A stretch of DNA of 38,814 bases from positions 1 through 38,814 of the forward strand of contig QHWJ01000252.1 of assembly GCA_003222535.1 (NCBI GenBank). Direction: 5' to 3'. Source of the stretch: Acidobacteriota bacterium. GTDB taxonomy: Bacteria; Acidobacteriota; Vicinamibacteria; Vicinamibacterales; CAVVIG01. The notes under the pieces are model-generated. The model saw nothing but the letters and a program-made list of their open reading frames with translations. It ran no database searches and was not told the origin of the DNA. Both the position numbers and the translations under genes were made by a program. Numbering within the stretch: position 1 is the stretch's first letter; the number at the start of each line of letters is the position of its first letter. Below are positions 35,477-38,814 of this stretch, one piece after another.

Positions 35477-35516
35477 AGTGGAGGGCTCAGGGCTGAGGGC
35501 TCAGGGTTGATGGCCT
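35447..35516. repeat. GGCTGAT / GGGCTCAG tandem repeat
   Basis: The plus strand reads ATGGCTGATGGCTGATGG repeated four times, followed by GGGCTCAGGGCTGAGGGCTC. It fills the leuC-leuD gap. On the minus strand, CAGCCAT units supply the leuD ATG region. Unlike the other islands, no long inverted arm is clear, but GGGCTCAG/CTGAGGGC is locally palindromic. Confidence 0.75.
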
Positions 35517-36903
35517 ATGCCGGCACGGCCTCGAGCATCTCCCGTACGTCGACGACTTCGCCGGCGATGGCCGCGGCCGCCACCATCGCGGGGCTCATCA
35601 GAAGCGTCCGTCCGGTGGGGCTGCCCTGGCGGCCCTTGAAGTTGCGATTCGAGGAAGACGCCGAGACCTGGCGGCCTTCGAGCCGATCCTGATTCATCCC
35701 GAGGCACATCGAGCAGCCGGCGCCGCGCCACTCGAAGCCGGCCTCGATGAACACGTCGTGCAGGCCACGGGCCTCCGCCGCCCGGCGCACCGCCTGCGAC
35801 CCCGGCACGACGAGCGCCTTGACGTGCGGCGCGACGTGGTGGCCGCGGACGACATGCGCCGCGTCTTCCAGGTCCGACAGGCGGCCGTTGGTGCACGACC
35901 CGATGAACGCGACGTCGATCCGCGTGCCCCGCACGCGCTGGCCCGGCCGGAAGCCCATGAACGCGAACGCCTCATCGTCCGGGTCGCCGTCGATCGGCTC
36001 GGAGACGGCGACCGACTGCCCGGGGTTGATGCCCCACGTCACCGTCGGCTCGATCGCGGTCGCGTCGAACGTCACGCGATCGGCGTAGGTCGCGCTTGTG
36101 TCGGACGCCATCTGCCGCCACCACGCTACCGCGCGGTCGAACGCGTCGCCCGCGGGCGAGAACCGCCGGCCGCGCAGGAAGGCGTATGTCGTGTCGTCCG
36201 GGTTCACGTAGCCGATGCGCGCGCCGCCTTCGATCGACATGTTGCAGATCGTCATCCGCTCGTCGATCGTCATCGCGTCGATCGTCGAGCCGCCGTACTC
36301 GTACGCGAAGCCGACGCCGCCCTGGACGCCGAGGCGGCGGATGATCGTCAGGATGACGTCCTTGGCGTAGACGCCGCGATTCAGCCGGCCGCTGATGTCG
36401 ATCCGCCTCACGTTCAGCGGATCGAGCGCGAGGCACTGCGACGCCAGCACGTCGCGCACCTGGGACGTGCCGATGCCGAACGCGATGGCCCCCAGGGCGC
36501 CGTGCGTGGACGTGTGGCTGTCGCCGCACGCAATCGTCATCCCCGGCTGCGTGAGTCCGAGCTCGGGGCCGATCACGTGGACGATGCCCTGGTTGTCGTT
36601 GTCGGGAGCCCAGAGCCTGATGCCCGCCTCGCGGCAGTTGCGCTCGAGGGCCGTCGTCATTTCTTCGGCCATCAGGTCGAGGAACGGCCGGCGCTGGCTG
36701 CTCGTCGGCACGATGTGATCGACCGTCGCGAACGTGCGCTCGGGGAACGCGACGCGCCACCCCTGCTGGCGCATCATGTCGAACGCCTGCGGCGTCGTCA
36801 CCTCATGTACGAGGTGCAATCCCACGAACAACTGTGTCTGTCCGCTCGGCAGCGTGCGGACGGCGTGAGCATCCCAGACCTTTTGAAAGAGTGTGGCAGG
36901 CAT
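35515..36903 (-). CDS. leuC: 3-isopropylmalate dehydratase large subunit
   Basis: The 462-aa subunit starts [15 protein letters not shown], the canonical LeuC beginning. It has [28 protein letters not shown], and the three [4Fe-4S]-cluster cysteines in [13 protein letters not shown] (one) and [11 protein letters not shown] (two). [14 protein letters not shown] is the C-terminal anion-binding block. With LeuD it catalyses the second step of leucine synthesis. The frame is open to 36924, but ATG 36903 fits the family start. A GGCTACAA octamer lies just upstream, also found before leuA. The stop is at the edge of the GGCTGAT repeat. Confidence 0.95.
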   Translation of the reverse strand: MPATLFQKVWDAHAVRTLPSGQTQLFVGLHLVHEVTTPQAFDMMRQQGWRVAFPERTFATVDHIVPTSSQRRPFLDLMAEEMTTALERNCREAGIRLWAPDNDNQGIVHVIGPELGLTQPGMTIACGDSHTSTHGALGAIAFGIGTSQVRDVLASQCLALDPLNVRRIDISGRLNRGVYAKDVILTIIRRLGVQGGVGFAYEYGGSTIDAMTIDERMTICNMSIEGGARIGYVNPDDTTYAFLRGRRFSPAGDAFDRAVAWWRQMASDTSATYADRVTFDATAIEPTVTWGINPGQSVAVSEPIDGDPDDEAFAFMGFRPGQRVRGTRIDVAFIGSCTNGRLSDLEDAAHVVRGHHVAPHVKALVVPGSQAVRRAAEARGLHDVFIEAGFEWRGAGCSMCLGMNQDRLEGRQVSASSSNRNFKGRQGSPTGRTLLMSPAMVAAAAIAGEVVDVREMLEAVPA

Positions 36904-36910
36904 GTAAGGG

Positions 36911-36920
36911 TTTTGTAGCC
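36911..36920 (-). promoter_or_regulatory. GGCTACAAAA box upstream of leuC (also GGCTACAAC before leuA)
   Basis: On the minus strand, GGCTACAAAA lies 7 nt before the leuC ATG. GGCTACAAC lies 6 nt before the leuA ATG (33814-33822). TACAAA/TACAAC may be the -10 box, or the octamer may be a shared regulatory element. Confidence 0.4.
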
Positions 36921-36943
36921 GCACCCCCGATACGGCCTGCAGC

Positions 36944-36949
36944 TAGAAT
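36944..36949 (+). promoter_or_regulatory. Possible -10 box (TAGAAT) of the subtilase gene
   Basis: TAGAAT ends 6 nt before the ATG at 36956, so the mRNA would be practically leaderless. No clear -35 was found. Confidence 0.4.
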
Positions 36950-36955
36950 ACACGG

Positions 36956-38608
36956 ATGCGTGGTTTTCGTGCTCTTCCGGTGTGCGCGACCGTCTTGGTC
37001 GCCGCCGGACTCGTTTTGACGCTGCGCGGCCAGACGGCCGGCGACTGGCGGCTCCAGATTCTCGAACATGTCGGGCTGCCGGCGATCGACGAAGGGATGA
37101 TTGCCGATGAGAGCCATACGCCTTCGTCACCAGAAACGCTCAGGCGCGCCGCTCTGCTCGAAGCGCTGCTGCAGGATCGCGCCGGCGCGTCAGGCGGGCA
37201 CTACAGGCCGGGCCGGGTCATCGTGAAGTTTCGCGACGAGGCGGCGATGCCGGATCGCCGCGCCGCCGTACGGGCGGCCAGCGACACGGGTGAGATTGCC
37301 GTTCGTCCTTCTTACGCAGACTTCGACATCGTGCGGATCGACCCAGCCGAAGACGCCGAAGAGGCCGCGAGCGTGCTGCGCCAGCGGCCGGAGGTGCAAT
37401 ACGCGCAGGCGGCGTACCGGGTCCACGCGTTGTTCGTGCCCAACGACCCGGTGTACGCGCAGCAGTGGAACCTCCCGATGATCAATATGGAGAAGGCATG
37501 GGACATCCAGCCGCAGGCGGGATCGGCTATCACAGTCGCCGTGATCGATACCGGCATGGCGTACGAGAACGCCACCATCACCCCGACGCTCCAGTCGTTC
37601 AGGAGCAGGAACGGGACGGTGTATCCAGCGCTCGGGCCCGTCGTCATTCCATACTCCGCAGCGCCCCAGCTCGTGTCGGCCACGGGATCCAGCCGCATCG
37701 TCGCGCCGTACGATTTCGTGAACGAGAGAGCGACGCCGCTCGATTTCGACGGTCATGGGACGCACGTGAGCGGAACCATCGGTCAGTTGACAAATGACGG
37801 CATCGGGACCGCCGGCGTCGCGTTCAACGTCAAGCTGATGCCGGTGAAGGTGCTGGCGAGCGAGTGGGATCTGCTGTTTGCCGGCTTCACGAACATTTCC
37901 AACGTGGGCGGCAGCGACGACGATGTCGCGCGCGGCCTTCGGTACGCGGCGGACAACGGCGCGAAGGTCATCAACATGAGCCTCGGCAGCTCGGGTCCCG
38001 CCAATTGCGCCACGAACCCGAATCAGAACGACTGTTCCCCCGTCATCGAGGCGGCCCTGCGATATGCGGTCGGCAAAGGCTGCTTCATCACGATCGCCGG
38101 GGGGAACGAGTTCGAAGACAACGTGCCGCCCTTCGGCGTCAACCCCACGAGCGTCCTGGCCGAGATCGCGTCGCGCATTCCGGGCGTCGTGTCGGTCGCC
38201 GCCGTCGATCGCGGGAAGAACCATGCGTACTATTCGAGCACGGGCAGCTACATCGAGCTCTCAGCGCCGGGCGGATCGGAGCGGGGCTTCGGCAGCGCTG
38301 GATTCGTGCGCCAACAGACCTTCGATTCCAATCTCACGGACACGTTTCTGCTGTCGCCATCGGAGTTTCACGCGCCGCGCTTCGATGTGTTCGGCAACAT
38401 CGGATACATCGGTACGTCGATGGCGGCGCCGCACGTGGCCGGCGTGGCGGCGATGCTGATGCAGCAGGGCGTCACGGATCCGGCCGCGATTGAAGATCTC
38501 CTCGAGAAGACGGCGATCGATCTGGGTGCCGCGGGCCGCGACGATACGTTCGGGTTCGGTCTGGTGGATGCGCGCAACGCGCTGCGCGGACTGGGGCTCG
38601 CGAAGTGA
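36956..38608 (+). CDS. Secreted subtilisin-like (S8) serine protease
   Basis: The 550-aa protein has a signal peptide (RALPVCATVLVAAGLVLTL) and a propeptide region with an inhibitor-I9-like fold (RVIVKFRDEAAMPD, ADFDIVRIDP). The catalytic domain has Asp198 in VAVIDTGMAY, His267 in DGHGTHVSG, and Ser488 in GTSMAAPHVAG; the oxyanion Asn is in TIAGGNE. It begins with NDPVYAQQWNLPMI, typical of extracellular S8 proteases. A large insertion follows the Asp strand. It is exported, self-processed and likely degrades extracellular protein. It is divergent from leuC. The stop overlaps the next GTG by 4 bp (GTGA), so the following gene is co-transcribed. Confidence 0.95.
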   Translation: MRGFRALPVCATVLVAAGLVLTLRGQTAGDWRLQILEHVGLPAIDEGMIADESHTPSSPETLRRAALLEALLQDRAGASGGHYRPGRVIVKFRDEAAMPDRRAAVRAASDTGEIAVRPSYADFDIVRIDPAEDAEEAASVLRQRPEVQYAQAAYRVHALFVPNDPVYAQQWNLPMINMEKAWDIQPQAGSAITVAVIDTGMAYENATITPTLQSFRSRNGTVYPALGPVVIPYSAAPQLVSATGSSRIVAPYDFVNERATPLDFDGHGTHVSGTIGQLTNDGIGTAGVAFNVKLMPVKVLASEWDLLFAGFTNISNVGGSDDDVARGLRYAADNGAKVINMSLGSSGPANCATNPNQNDCSPVIEAALRYAVGKGCFITIAGGNEFEDNVPPFGVNPTSVLAEIASRIPGVVSVAAVDRGKNHAYYSSTGSYIELSAPGGSERGFGSAGFVRQQTFDSNLTDTFLLSPSEFHAPRFDVFGNIGYIGTSMAAPHVAGVAAMLMQQGVTDPAAIEDLLEKTAIDLGAAGRDDTFGFGLVDARNALRGLGLAK

Positions 38609-38814
38609 AGACGGCGATCCCCGCGCTGCTCGTCGCGGTGGCGCTGGCCGCCCCTGCCGCCGCGCAGCGTCCCCCGCAGCGTCCACCCGTCCGTGCGCCC
38701 GTACCGCCCGTGCCGCCTGCGCCTCCGATCTCGTTCAGGCCGTTCGTGGTCGGCACCGAGGAGTCGTTTGCGGCGATCGATACGTTCGACGCGGGGTTCG
38801 GACATACGTACGGC
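38605..38814 (+). CDS. Partial exported protein, probably outer-membrane beta-barrel (5' end only)
   Basis: Only 70 codons are in the window. From the GTG at 38605 the product starts MKTAIPALLVAVALAAPAAA, a clear signal peptide, followed by a Pro/Arg-rich spacer (QRPPQRPPVRAPVPPVPPAP) and FRPFVVGTEESFAAIDTF. The last part resembles the start of short outer-membrane beta-barrel proteins in related genomes. The GTGA overlap with the subtilase gene shows translation coupling. A substrate or partner of the protease is possible. Confidence 0.6.
   Translation, partial: MKTAIPALLVAVALAAPAAAQRPPQRPPVRAPVPPVPPAPPISFRPFVVGTEESFAAIDTFDAGFGHTYG

Overview
The window is a GC-rich chromosomal segment from a Gram-negative bacterium. 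It is most likely a soil-type Acidobacteriota, perhaps class Vicinamibacteria. That placement is inferred from a long MoxR/DUF58/BatA/DUF4159 operon, a TIGR03790-type protein, isoprenylcysteine-methyltransferase-like genes and crowded inverted simple repeats between genes. No rRNA, tRNA, CRISPR array, phage gene or transposase was found.

Layout. 1-6.7 kb: a secreted TIGR03790/TPR protein (-), a solo NuoI-type ferredoxin subunit, a metallophosphoesterase, a fused homocysteine methyltransferase/methylenetetrahydrofolate reductase, and a PmtA-like methyltransferase. 6.7-10.1 kb (-): a Tat-exported M24 peptidase, a glycosyltransferase, and a remnant of lon with no protease domain. 10.3-17.1 kb: a small zinc-ribbon protein, then a possible lipid/polyketide group (two ICMT-like methyltransferases, a ketoacyl synthase, an FAD reductase) mixed with a collagen-like secreted protein and a truncated membrane glycosyltransferase. 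17.2-31.7 kb (+): an eight-gene operon of TPR-metallopeptidase, DUF4159, MoxR ATPase, DUF58, BatA-like, DUF4175-like, vWA/GATase-like and caspase-like C13 protein whose nucleophile position is Thr. 31.7-36.9 kb: rhomboid protease, leuA (short, no regulatory domain), divergent LysR regulator, leuD and leuC. 36.9 kb to the end: a secreted subtilase and the start of a probable outer-membrane protein.

The most unusual aspect is the repeats. At least ten gaps hold islands made of a short unit (GGTAAT/ATTACC, GAGAGTTG, CAGATTTC, CTCTGTGTCT, GGCTGAT, or a 9-bp GACCCANNN unit), mostly arranged as a left arm, a spacer and a complementary right arm, so the island can fold on itself. They touch genes directly. 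They supply stop codons for nuoI, the glycosyltransferase, the lon remnant, the LysR gene and leuD. They supply the leuD start and -10-like boxes for two genes. They also border three shortened genes (lon, a membrane glycosyltransferase, leuA). The 9-bp period recurs inside three coding genes, where it is read in frame as Gly-X-Y tripeptides.

Several genes have a -10-like box only 5-10 nt before the start codon, which suggests leaderless transcripts. All functional names come from motif recognition by eye; no database search was run.
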